Below are positions 1-5,727 of a stretch of DNA of 5,727 nucleotides, in pieces (positions within the stretch are counted from its first letter, which is position 1; each line of letters begins with the position of its first letter). The DNA is from Candidatus Accumulibacter iunctus (GTDB lineage: Bacteria > Pseudomonadota > Gammaproteobacteria > Burkholderiales > Rhodocyclaceae). The position numbers were made by a program, and so were the translations under genes. The notes below the pieces were generated by a model. The model made no database searches. It saw nothing but the letters and a program-made list of their open reading frames with translations, and was not told the origin of the DNA. Location of the stretch: positions 6,173 to 11,899 of the forward strand of contig DDUX01000044.1 of assembly GCA_002345025.1 (NCBI GenBank), in the 5' to 3' direction.

Positions 1-51
1 GATGAGGGGAACGGTCATGACCTTCATCATCACGGGTGTCTCAGCAGTCAT
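1..51 (-). CDS. 5' end of an unidentified downstream gene (MshK-like by position), cut by the window edge
   Basis: Seventeen open codons run off the low-coordinate edge, reading MTAETPVMMKVMTVPLI. The ATG at 51 lies five bases after the TAA of the preceding gene, which suits an operon continuing past the window. The visible peptide becomes hydrophobic at its end (VPLI), which could be the beginning of a signal peptide or membrane anchor. Alternative ATG starts exist at codons 8, 9 and 12. The one at codon 12 is preceded by a purine-rich GAAGG only three bases away, while the first ATG has no clear ribosome binding site. In MSHA loci a small mshK gene follows mshJ, so an MshK-like protein is the natural guess. 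That rests on position alone, because 17 residues are too few to recognise a family. Confidence 0.5.
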   Translation of the reverse strand, partial: MTAETPVMMKVMTVPLI

Positions 52-58
52 GACCGTT
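10..58. repeat. 12-bp inverted repeat across the start of the last gene
   Basis: The arms are AACGGTCATGAC at 10-21 and its exact reverse complement GTCATGACCGTT at 47-58, with a 25-base loop. Each arm also contains its own palindrome: GGTCATGACC at 13-22 and GTCATGAC at 47-54. In the mRNA the upstream arm contains the stop region of the PilO-like gene and the ATG at 51, and the downstream arm lies inside the first codons, covering the alternative ATG at 18. A stem here could hide the start codon. It could equally be a chance result of repeated Val-Met-Thr-type codons. Confidence 0.6.
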
Positions 59-692
59 AGCGGCGGGCGGGCTTGCTGTCGTCCGGCGGATGCTTCCTGC
101 CCGCCTCGCGCGCCGTCAGCCAGTCGATGTCGCACTCGGCCAGCAGATTGGCGCGGCCGCCTGCACGCTCGTCAGACCCCGCCGGCAGCCGCTCGACGTG
201 ACAGCGATTGATCCGGATCAGCGCCTTCGCCTGCTGCCGCAGATCGGCGAGAAAGCGCGTCAGATCCTCCTCGTGCAGCAGTTTGAGCTGCAGGCTCATC
301 GGGCTGAGGTAGAAGGCGAAATCGCCGACCTCGCCGCTGTCCAGCGGTCGCTGCGGCGACAGCTCGTAACGCAGGTCGATCAGGCGGTGCCGGTCGCGAA
401 TGTCCTTGAGCAGCTCGATCCACTCCAGCCGCGGCTCTTCGCCAATCATGCCACGCTCCAGCAGCCGGTTGAAGAGGAGCGACTTCTGCTTGATCTCGCT
501 CTCTTCCTCGCGTACCCGCCGCAGCTTGCCGTCGACGTCGCCGCGCTGCGCGAGGGCGGCTGTCCGCGCCTGCTCGGCAGCGTCGCGGAAGCGGTTCGCC
601 GCGTACAGGGTCGCCGCGCCGACCGCAAGCATGAACAGCGTTGCCAGCGCGCTGACCTGGACCTTCGGCCAGTCTTCGACGCTGAACTTCAT
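57..692 (-). CDS. PilO/GspM/MshJ-like bitopic inner-membrane protein
   Basis: The protein has 211 residues. It has a short cytoplasmic N-terminus (MKFSVEDWPKVQ), one hydrophobic segment at about residues 13-31, then a charged, probably coiled-coil stretch at about 35-80 rich in Arg, Glu and Ala. A compact C-terminal domain follows at about 85-195, and the tail is hydrophilic. This is the architecture of PilO, GspM and MshJ, which pair with PilN/GspL-type partners in the periplasm to form the alignment ring of type IV pili and type II secretion systems. The start ATG at 692 overlaps the stop of the upstream gene (ATGA), so the two are probably translationally coupled and made in similar amounts. 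Two cysteines, C164 and C187, lie in the predicted periplasmic domain and could form a disulfide. The assignment rests on topology, size and neighbours, since sequence conservation in this family is low. MshJ-like is the preferred reading and GspM-like the alternative. Confidence 0.72.
   Translation of the reverse strand: MKFSVEDWPKVQVSALATLFMLAVGAATLYAANRFRDAAEQARTAALAQRGDVDGKLRRVREEESEIKQKSLLFNRLLERGMIGEEPRLEWIELLKDIRDRHRLIDLRYELSPQRPLDSGEVGDFAFYLSPMSLQLKLLHEEDLTRFLADLRQQAKALIRINRCHVERLPAGSDERAGGRANLLAECDIDWLTAREAGRKHPPDDSKPARR
689..692 (-). other. ATGA stop/start overlap, translational coupling
   Basis: The plus strand reads tcat here, which is ATGA on the coding strand. The TGA of the PilM/PilN-like gene shares bases with the ATG of the PilO/GspM-like gene. 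No strong Shine-Dalgarno sequence precedes this ATG (upstream bases TTCTCGGGGC), so reinitiation by the terminating ribosome is the likely mode of translation. This is an inference from the arrangement. Confidence 0.8.
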
Positions 693-2233
693 GCCCCGAG
701 AACCCGCCGGAGCTGCAGCCTGAACGCGCGTGGCTGACGGTCTTCGGCGGCCGCGTCGCCGCCCTTGAGCGCCTTGCCGGACTCGACATCGAAGGGCTGC
801 TGCAGGACCTCGACGTCGAGCTGCGGGTTGCGCCTGAGCGCCTCGAGAAAGCGGTTGAAGACGGCCAGAACCTGCCGCGGGTTGCTCTCGTCGCCGAGGC
901 GGATGCTGCCGCGAACGATGATCGTCTCGCCGTCGGGCCCTGGCGGCGCCTTGCCCTTGCTGTCGCCGCCGACGAGCGGGCGCGGCGCCGACGCCGCCGG
1001 CGTCAGCTTCCAGTCGAGGCCTTCGAGCTCGATCGCCGGCACGCCGCGCAGCGCGCGACCGAGTTCCCGCCAGAGGTAATCCGGCGAACCGGTGGCTCTC
1101 TCCAGTTCGACGTAGCGATCGATCACCCGCCGCAGGTTGTCGTTGCTCGTCGGGATCGGCGGGAAGGTGCGGACGATCTCCTCGTAGCGCTGGCGTGCCA
1201 GCGCCGTCTCGCTGACAAGGAGATCGACCTCCTGGCGCACCTGGTAGGCATCAAAGAACTGCTTGCCGGACCACAGCAGGCAGGCCGCCAGAGCGACCGT
1301 ACCGACCCCCTGCAACGCCGAGCGGACGAGCCAGAGGTGGTAGCCGTGGCGCTGCCGATCGCTGGCGAACTGGCTGCGCGGCGGATCGCTGGCGAGCAGA
1401 TGCAGGAACAGGCGTTCGCAGCGACTGTCCGTCGGCACCGTCGCCAGGCCGCAACGCTGGGCGCAGGTTTCGACGTCGAGTATCGCGAAGGACAGCGTTT
1501 CGCCATCGAGACAACTGCTTTCGATCGCGCCGATGGCCTGCGGATGGGCGACGAGGCAGGCCCTGATCGCCTGCTGCCGGCCGAGCAGCCGCTGACTGAC
1601 GAGATACTGCTGCAGCTTGCGCGCCTCGGCAGCGAAGGTCTGTGCGATGCCGCCGATGCTGCTGTTCTGGAGTGGGCTGAGCCGGCTGAAATGGAGCTGT
1701 CCCTTCTCCAGGTAGCTCTGCCGGATCGACTGGTCCTGAATCGTCAGCAGCAGGCAGCGCTCGTCGGCAATGCCGAGTTTCCTGAGCAACAGGGGGCCGA
1801 GCAGCGACAGCGAATGGACGCCGGCAAGCGCCACGCCGGAACTCGCGATCGCTTCCAGCCAGGGCGCGAAGAACTCGTTGCTGGTCAGCGCCGCCAGCAG
1901 GACACGCTCATCCTTGCGCCGCGACTTCTCGTAGCCGAGCGAGAGCGAGGTGGTCAGCGTCGCACTGAAGAAATGCTGCCCGAGCTTGCGCGCGATCACC
2001 GCCTCGCGGTCGTCGCCGCGCAGGAAGGGGATCTTCTCGATGTGGAAGCCTTCCTCGGAAACGTTGGCGACGAGCCGGAAGAGGCTTTTGCGGTTGCCGG
2101 CGAGGTAACTGGCAAAGCGTGAACGCCCGTCCTCGGTGGCGTCGAAGGATCCCTCCTCGGTCAGTTTGCCGGCGTGCCAGAGATAGGCGGCCAACTGGTG
2201 CGCGCTGAGATAGAGTAGGCGGCGGGCGTACAT
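689..2233 (-). CDS. MshI-like fused PilM/PilN (GspL-like) assembly protein
   Basis: The protein has 514 residues. Residues 1 to about 295 resemble the actin-like cytoplasmic domain of PilM/GspL in layout. In particular, CLLLTIQDQSIRQSYLEKG followed by a SxIGGIAQTFAAE stretch (160-205) occupies the place of the PilM phosphate-2 region. The DxG-type nucleotide-binding motifs expected there are absent. A membrane segment lies at about 303-322 (WLVRSALQGVGTVALAACLL). It is followed by a helical, probably coiled-coil region at about 325-390, a Pro/Gly/Ala-rich linker at about 411-436, and a C-terminal domain at about 437-510 that could be the ferredoxin-like fold of PilN/GspL. A single protein therefore covers the roles split between PilM and PilN in type IVa pili, as in MshI and GspL. 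It would connect the cytoplasmic ATPase to the PilO-like partner encoded next. The ATG at 2233 follows the platform gene after four bases, with only a weak GAAG upstream. MshI is the preferred comparison and GspL the alternative. Confidence 0.7.
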   Translation of the reverse strand: MYARRLLYLSAHQLAAYLWHAGKLTEEGSFDATEDGRSRFASYLAGNRKSLFRLVANVSEEGFHIEKIPFLRGDDREAVIARKLGQHFFSATLTTSLSLGYEKSRRKDERVLLAALTSNEFFAPWLEAIASSGVALAGVHSLSLLGPLLLRKLGIADERCLLLTIQDQSIRQSYLEKGQLHFSRLSPLQNSSIGGIAQTFAAEARKLQQYLVSQRLLGRQQAIRACLVAHPQAIGAIESSCLDGETLSFAILDVETCAQRCGLATVPTDSRCERLFLHLLASDPPRSQFASDRQRHGYHLWLVRSALQGVGTVALAACLLWSGKQFFDAYQVRQEVDLLVSETALARQRYEEIVRTFPPIPTSNDNLRRVIDRYVELERATGSPDYLWRELGRALRGVPAIELEGLDWKLTPAASAPRPLVGGDSKGKAPPGPDGETIIVRGSIRLGDESNPRQVLAVFNRFLEALRRNPQLDVEVLQQPFDVESGKALKGGDAAAEDRQPRAFRLQLRRVLGA

Positions 2234-2237
2234 GGCT

Positions 2238-3440
2238 TCAGGTCTTGATCTTGCTGATCACGTCGTACACCGGCCCGAGCACCGAGAGCATGATCCAGCC
2301 GAGCATGCCGCCCATGATCAGGGTGAGCAGCGGCTCGATCAGCTGCTGCATCTTCTGCACCGATTCGCGCACGTCACGATTGTAGAAGTAGCTGACATTG
2401 AGCAGCGCTTCGTCGAGGGCGCCGGTGTTCTCGCCGACGCGCAGCATGCGGATCACCAGCGGCGGAAAGAAGCCGGTGCTGTGGAAGGAGGCCGTCACGT
2501 TCTGCCCCTCGATGATCAACTGTTCGACCCGCTCCAGGCCACTGCGGATGACCAGATTGCCGACGACCCCCTGCGTCGTCCGGATCGACTCGAGGATCGG
2601 TATTCCCGAAGCGTAGAGCAGCGCGAAGGTGTTGGCAAAGCGTGCCAGGATGATCTTGCGCAGAATGCTGCCGAGCACCGGCACGCGCAGCTTGATGCCG
2701 TCGAAGCGCAGCCGCGCGAGCGGGTTGTGGTTCAGCAGCAGTCGCACGCCAAAGAAGGCAAGCAGCGGCAGCGTCGGCAGCAGATACCAGTAGGCGACGA
2801 GCAGGTCGGAGACCAGGAAGAGGATCTGCGTCTGCAACGGCAGCGTCTGCCCCATGCTCTTCACGAACATCCTGAGCTGCGGCACCATGTAGATCATCAG
2901 GAACAGGGTGGCGGCGATGACGATCGAGCCGACGAAGGCCGGGTAGGCTACCATCTTCCGCGTCTGCGACACCAGTTCATCCTCCCACTTCAGCGATTCG
3001 TTGAGGCTGTGCAGCACGTCCGGCAGGCGGCCGGTGGCCTCGCCGGCACGCACCAGACTGACGAAGACCTGGTCGAAGACGCGGCGATGGCTTTCCATCG
3101 CCTGCGACAGCGTCTGGCCGCCCTCGATCGACTCGATCAGGCTGGCGACCACTTCACGGAACCGCGGATGCTCGAGGCTGTCGCGCAGGTCGGTCAGCCC
3201 TTCGATAATCGGCACGCCGGCGCGGACGAGCTGCTGCAGATGGAAACAGAAGTGGATCAGTTCGCGCCGCGGCACCCCGCCACTGCGCAGCAGGCTGCGA
3301 TTGCTGAGCGGCTCGCCGCTGACGAGGTCGAGTTCCATGCGCCGCAGCCGCAGGTCGAGGTCGACCAGGTTGATCGCGTCGATGCGGCCGAAGACCATGC
3401 GTCCGTCGGGACTCACCGCCTTGTAGGTGTACAGGGGCAC
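2238..3440 (-). CDS. mshG: GspF/PilC/MshG-type inner-membrane platform protein
   Basis: The protein has 400 residues, the normal size for the family. It forms the inner-membrane platform on which the assembly ATPase acts to insert pilin subunits. It begins MPLYTYKAVSPDGR, a typical GspF/PilC N-terminus, which supports the GTG start at 3440 four bases after the ATPase stop. Two T2SSF repeats are visible. The first covers about 60-185, with RAGVPIIEGL at 73-82 and GEATGRLPDVL at 133-143. The second covers about 265-390, with ASGIPILESI at 277-286 and GENTGALDEAL at 336-346. Membrane segments lie at about 168-187, 214-235 and 368-389, as expected for three-helix platform proteins. Residues 262-286 and 328-350 carry the most conserved family features. 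No truncation is seen. The F family is certain. The MshG label rather than PilC or GspF follows from the MSHA-like neighbours and is less secure. Confidence 0.93.
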   Translation of the reverse strand: MPLYTYKAVSPDGRMVFGRIDAINLVDLDLRLRRMELDLVSGEPLSNRSLLRSGGVPRRELIHFCFHLQQLVRAGVPIIEGLTDLRDSLEHPRFREVVASLIESIEGGQTLSQAMESHRRVFDQVFVSLVRAGEATGRLPDVLHSLNESLKWEDELVSQTRKMVAYPAFVGSIVIAATLFLMIYMVPQLRMFVKSMGQTLPLQTQILFLVSDLLVAYWYLLPTLPLLAFFGVRLLLNHNPLARLRFDGIKLRVPVLGSILRKIILARFANTFALLYASGIPILESIRTTQGVVGNLVIRSGLERVEQLIIEGQNVTASFHSTGFFPPLVIRMLRVGENTGALDEALLNVSYFYNRDVRESVQKMQQLIEPLLTLIMGGMLGWIMLSVLGPVYDVISKIKT

Positions 3441-3444
3441 GGAC

Positions 3445-5157
3445 CTACATCCGGTCGGTCAGGTCGACGACGCGCCCGATTTCCTCGAGCGATGTCGAAC
3501 CGTCGAGCACGCGTCGCAGACCGTCATCGGCGAGCGTGACGACGCCCTGGCGCCGGGCCAGTTGCTGCATTTCGCGCAGCGTGCTGCGACGGGCGATCAG
3601 CTCGTCCATGTCGGCATTGATGCGCATCAGTTCCATGATCGCCAGCCGGCCACGATAGCCCTGGAACTCGCAGCGCTCGCAGCCGCTGGGGCGGTAGATG
3701 ACCGGCCGCGGCGCGTCGGCGAGGGTGCCGAGCAGGCGCGCCTCGTGCGCCTCGGCCTGATAGGGGACCTTGCAGTGCACGCAGAGGCGGCGGACCAGCC
3801 GTTGCGCAATGATGCCGATGATGTTGCCGGCCATGATGTCGGGCAGGATGCCGATGTCGAGCAGGCGCGGTATGGCGCCGATCGCCGAGTTGGTGTGCAG
3901 CGTCGAATAGACCTGGTGGCCGGTCATCGCCGCCCGCAGCGCCATCTCGGCCGTCTCCGCGTCGCGGATTTCGCCGACCAGGATGATGTCCGGGTCCTGG
4001 CGCATCATCGAACGGATGCCGTTGGCGAAATCGAGCTTGACCGATTCGGCCGCCGAAGTCTGTCGCACCAGGGTCATCGGATACTCGACCGGGTCCTCGA
4101 GGGTCATGATGTTGACCCCCTCGGAGTTGATGTGGTTGAGCACCGAGTACAGCGTCGTCGTCTTGCCGCTGCCGGTCGGCCCGGTGACGAGGATGATCCC
4201 CTCCGGCCGCGCGATCATCAGCTTCAGCAGGTCGAGCTGCTGCTCGGCAAGGCCGAGGCCCTCGAGCGGGACGATCCCCTTCTGCCGGTCGAGAATGCGC
4301 AGGACGATGTTCTCGCCATGGATCGTCGGCTGCGCCGAAACGCGGAAGTCGACCTGCCGGCCGCGCATGTTGAGCGAGATGCGGCCGTCCTGCGGCGCGC
4401 GGGTTTCGGCGATGTTCATTCCCGACAGGACCTTGATGCGCACCGCCATCGCCGGCCAGTAGGTCTTGTGCAGCGAACGGATCTGCCGCAGCATGCCGTC
4501 GATGCGGTAGCGGATGCGCAGGAAGCTCGCCTCCGGCTCGAAGTGGATGTCGGAAGAATCGCGCTTGACGGCATCGGTCATGATCGAATCGATCAGCCGC
4601 ACGACCGGCTGGCTGTACTCGTCGGACGAGGACTGCAGGCCGCGGAAGTCGATCTCGCCGGTTTCGATCTCGTGCAGGATGCCGTCGATCGACAGTTCGT
4701 AGCCATAGCACAGGTCGATCGCGCGGTCGATCTCGGTCTCGCCGGCGAGCAGGGTGCTGATCTCCAGTTCGTCGCCGGCAAGACCGCGGATCCGGTCGAG
4801 GGCGACGATGTCGTTGATGTCGGCAATCGCCACCGTCAGGCAGGTGTTGGCCGCGTCGTAGTCGAGCGGCAGCAGGTGGTGACGCTTGGCGAGCTCGCGC
4901 GGCACCAACCGGAGCGCCGACGGGTCGATGATCGCTTTCGAGAGATCGACACTCTGCTTGCCGAGGCTTTCCGACAACGCGTCGCGCAGCGTCGCCTCGG
5001 AGACGAAACCGAGCGCCACCAGCAGCTTGCCGATCGGCCGGTTGGACTTCATCTGCTCGAGCAGCGCGATGCGCAACTGGTCTTCGCTGAGGATGCCCTT
5101 GCTGATCAGGATCTGGCCCAGCGGCCGCGAATGCGGATGTCCGGCAGGAGCGTTCAT
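3445..5157 (-). CDS. mshE: GspE/PilB/MshE-type type IV filament assembly ATPase
   Basis: The protein has 570 residues. This hexameric cytoplasmic ATPase drives filament assembly by turning the platform protein encoded next. Residues 11-66 hold two tandem MshEN-like motifs (RPLGQILISKG and RPIGKLLVALG), a region that binds c-di-GMP in MshE. The N2-type domain spans about 170-300, with TRAPQDGRISL at 252-262. The RecA-like core has Walker A GPTGSGKT at 326-333, an Asp box IMTLEDPVEY at 350-359, Walker B IILVGEIRD at 391-399 and a His box TGHQVYSTLHTN at 412-423, so all catalytic motifs are intact. Cysteine pairs C459/C462 and C493/C496 form the zinc-binding site usual in assembly, not retraction, ATPases. 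The ATG at 5157 is the only ATG, GTG or TTG start after the in-frame stop 54 bases upstream, and it lacks a clear ribosome binding site. An assembly ATPase is certain. The MshE name depends on context, with GspE/PilB relatives as alternatives. Confidence 0.94.
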   Translation of the reverse strand: MNAPAGHPHSRPLGQILISKGILSEDQLRIALLEQMKSNRPIGKLLVALGFVSEATLRDALSESLGKQSVDLSKAIIDPSALRLVPRELAKRHHLLPLDYDAANTCLTVAIADINDIVALDRIRGLAGDELEISTLLAGETEIDRAIDLCYGYELSIDGILHEIETGEIDFRGLQSSSDEYSQPVVRLIDSIMTDAVKRDSSDIHFEPEASFLRIRYRIDGMLRQIRSLHKTYWPAMAVRIKVLSGMNIAETRAPQDGRISLNMRGRQVDFRVSAQPTIHGENIVLRILDRQKGIVPLEGLGLAEQQLDLLKLMIARPEGIILVTGPTGSGKTTTLYSVLNHINSEGVNIMTLEDPVEYPMTLVRQTSAAESVKLDFANGIRSMMRQDPDIILVGEIRDAETAEMALRAAMTGHQVYSTLHTNSAIGAIPRLLDIGILPDIMAGNIIGIIAQRLVRRLCVHCKVPYQAEAHEARLLGTLADAPRPVIYRPSGCERCEFQGYRGRLAIMELMRINADMDELIARRSTLREMQQLARRQGVVTLADDGLRRVLDGSTSLEEIGRVVDLTDRM

Positions 5158-5211
5158 GACGGCACCGGCGGGCAGATCGGAGGCGGCAGCAGCGGCGACC
5201 CGCGCAGCGCC
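5158..5211 (-). other. Spacer between TPR gene and ATPase gene
   Basis: This is the only intergenic spacer longer than a few bases. It has 54 bases, is GC-rich, and contains no recognisable Shine-Dalgarno sequence close to the ATPase ATG, promoter or terminator. Its length is exactly 18 codons, so the TPR gene and the ATPase gene are in the same frame. The spacer itself is open in that frame, coding for an alanine-rich stretch. It is too short to hold a separate gene. Confidence 0.7.
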
Positions 5212-5727
5212 TCAGGGCTGCAGTTCAAGGATTCGTTGCCGGGCTGCATTGCGGTCGAAGGCGGCGCGGCTGGTGTCGGCGGCGCTCAGTGCCATGCGAT
5301 AGTACTGCAGCGCCAGCTTGCTCTGGCGCAGGTGGTCGAGGCTGACGGCGACGTTGAAGAGATGGTCGGCATTCTCGGGATCGAGGGCATAGGCCTGGAA
5401 GTACGCCTGCTGCGCCTCGCCCCAGCGGCGCTGGCGGGAATAGAGGTTGCCGAGCGCGAAATGCAGTGCCGCCGAGTCGGGCTGCGCCGCCAGCAGCGTC
5501 TTCAGGCGGCTCTCGGACTGCCCGCCGTCACTGCCGCCGTGCAGGTTGATCAGCGCCGCCTGTGCCGTCGCGTCTGCGGGATCCGACTCGAGTACCCGCA
5601 GATAGAAGTTCTGCGCCCGCTCGTGCTGGCCCTGGCGAACGGCGATCGCCGCCAGCCCGAGCAGCGCGTCGGCATTGCGCGGATCGCTGCGCACGACCTG
5701 TTCGTAGGCGCGCTGCGCCTCCTCGAT
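5212..5727 (-). CDS. TPR protein, C-terminal part, MshN-like (5' end outside window)
   Basis: The visible 171 residues are open to the window edge, beginning IEEAQRAYEQVVRSDPRNAD. The true start lies beyond 5727. A GTG at 5694 sits in the middle of a TPR and is not a credible start. Tetratricopeptide repeats can be read at about visible residues 1-17 (partial), 18-51, 86-119 and 120-153, with characteristic signatures such as LGNLYSRQRRWGEAQQAYFQA and DP(E/R)NA turns. A less regular Gly/Ser-containing stretch at 62-75 separates two repeat pairs. TPRs mediate protein-protein contacts. In MSHA loci a TPR protein, MshN, is encoded directly before mshE and mshG, as here, and is a pilus biogenesis factor with a membrane-anchored N-terminus in known members. 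Whether this one has that anchor cannot be seen. Other TPR assembly factors (PilF/PilW-like) are possible, but those are normally separate from the ATPase gene. Confidence 0.8.
   Translation of the reverse strand: MEEAQRAYEQVVRSDPRNADALLGLAAIAVRQGQHERAQNFYLRVLESDPADATAQAALINLHGGSDGGQSESRLKTLLAAQPDSAALHFALGNLYSRQRRWGEAQQAYFQAYALDPENADHLFNVAVSLDHLRQSKLALQYYRMALSAADTSRAAFDRNAARQRILELQP

Noticed and set aside
90..737. 215-codon open frame on the plus strand
   Set aside because: It is antisense to the PilO/GspM-like gene, and its product shows no membrane segment or known motif. The minus-strand gene has a membrane helix and operon-style overlap.
172..789. 205-codon open frame on the minus strand overlapping the end of the MshI-like gene
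   Set aside because: It lies out of frame with both neighbouring genes and has a low-complexity Arg/Ala product. It is a shadow frame.
1337..2122. 261-codon open frame on the plus strand
   Set aside because: It is antisense to the MshI-like gene, with biased Arg/Ala/Gln/Glu composition and no family features. The minus-strand protein has a coherent domain layout.
2232..3539. 435-codon open frame on the plus strand, antisense to the platform gene
   Set aside because: It mirrors the GspF-type gene and part of the ATPase gene. Its product is extremely rich in His, Gln, Asp and Arg with no recognisable domain, which is typical of the antisense shadow of GC-rich coding DNA.
3524..4711. 395-codon open frame on the minus strand in another frame of the ATPase gene
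   Set aside because: It overlaps the ATPase core, whose Walker and zinc motifs are unambiguous. The product is Arg/Ala/Pro/His-rich frame-shifted translation.
5692..5694. GTG as the start of the TPR protein
   Set aside because: The frame stays open upstream to the window edge and the upstream residues continue a TPR helix, so the gene begins outside the window.

Overview
The window is GC-rich and entirely protein-coding. All supported genes lie on the minus strand, so transcription runs from high to low coordinates. Dense packing (gaps of 4-5 bases, one ATGA overlap, one 54-base spacer), codon usage and protein style suggest a Betaproteobacterium, possibly Rhodocyclaceae/Accumulibacter-like. 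That placement is an impression from the sequence and was not tested by any search. No RNA gene, mobile element, CRISPR array, promoter or terminator is visible.

Layout in transcription order: (1) 5727-5212, the C-terminal part of a TPR protein resembling MshN; (2) 5157-3445, a GspE/PilB/MshE-type assembly ATPase with an N-terminal MshEN-like region; (3) 3440-2238, a GspF/PilC/MshG-type inner-membrane platform protein with a GTG start; (4) 2233-689, a 514-residue protein that joins a degenerate PilM/GspL-like cytoplasmic domain, one membrane segment and a PilN/GspL-like periplasmic part, comparable to MshI; (5) 692-57, a small bitopic PilO/GspM/MshJ-like protein; (6) 51-1, the first 17 codons of a further gene whose position would suit an MshK-like protein.

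Together these encode most of the inner-membrane motor and alignment complex of a type IV filament machine. The ATPase powers filament assembly on the platform protein, and the PilM/N/O-like proteins form the cytoplasmic and periplasmic ring that links motor to secretin. The TPR protein probably helps assembly. The best fit is a mannose-sensitive haemagglutinin (MSHA)-type pilus or a close relative. A type II secretion system is the main alternative, because E-F-L-M genes would look similar. Pilins, secretin and prepilin peptidase are not in the window.

Points of interest: the actin-like domain lacks nucleotide-binding motifs, the MshEN-like motifs depart from the remembered c-di-GMP-binding consensus, the gene order looks rotated relative to the Vibrio MSHA locus, and a 12-bp inverted repeat covers the start codon of the last gene.
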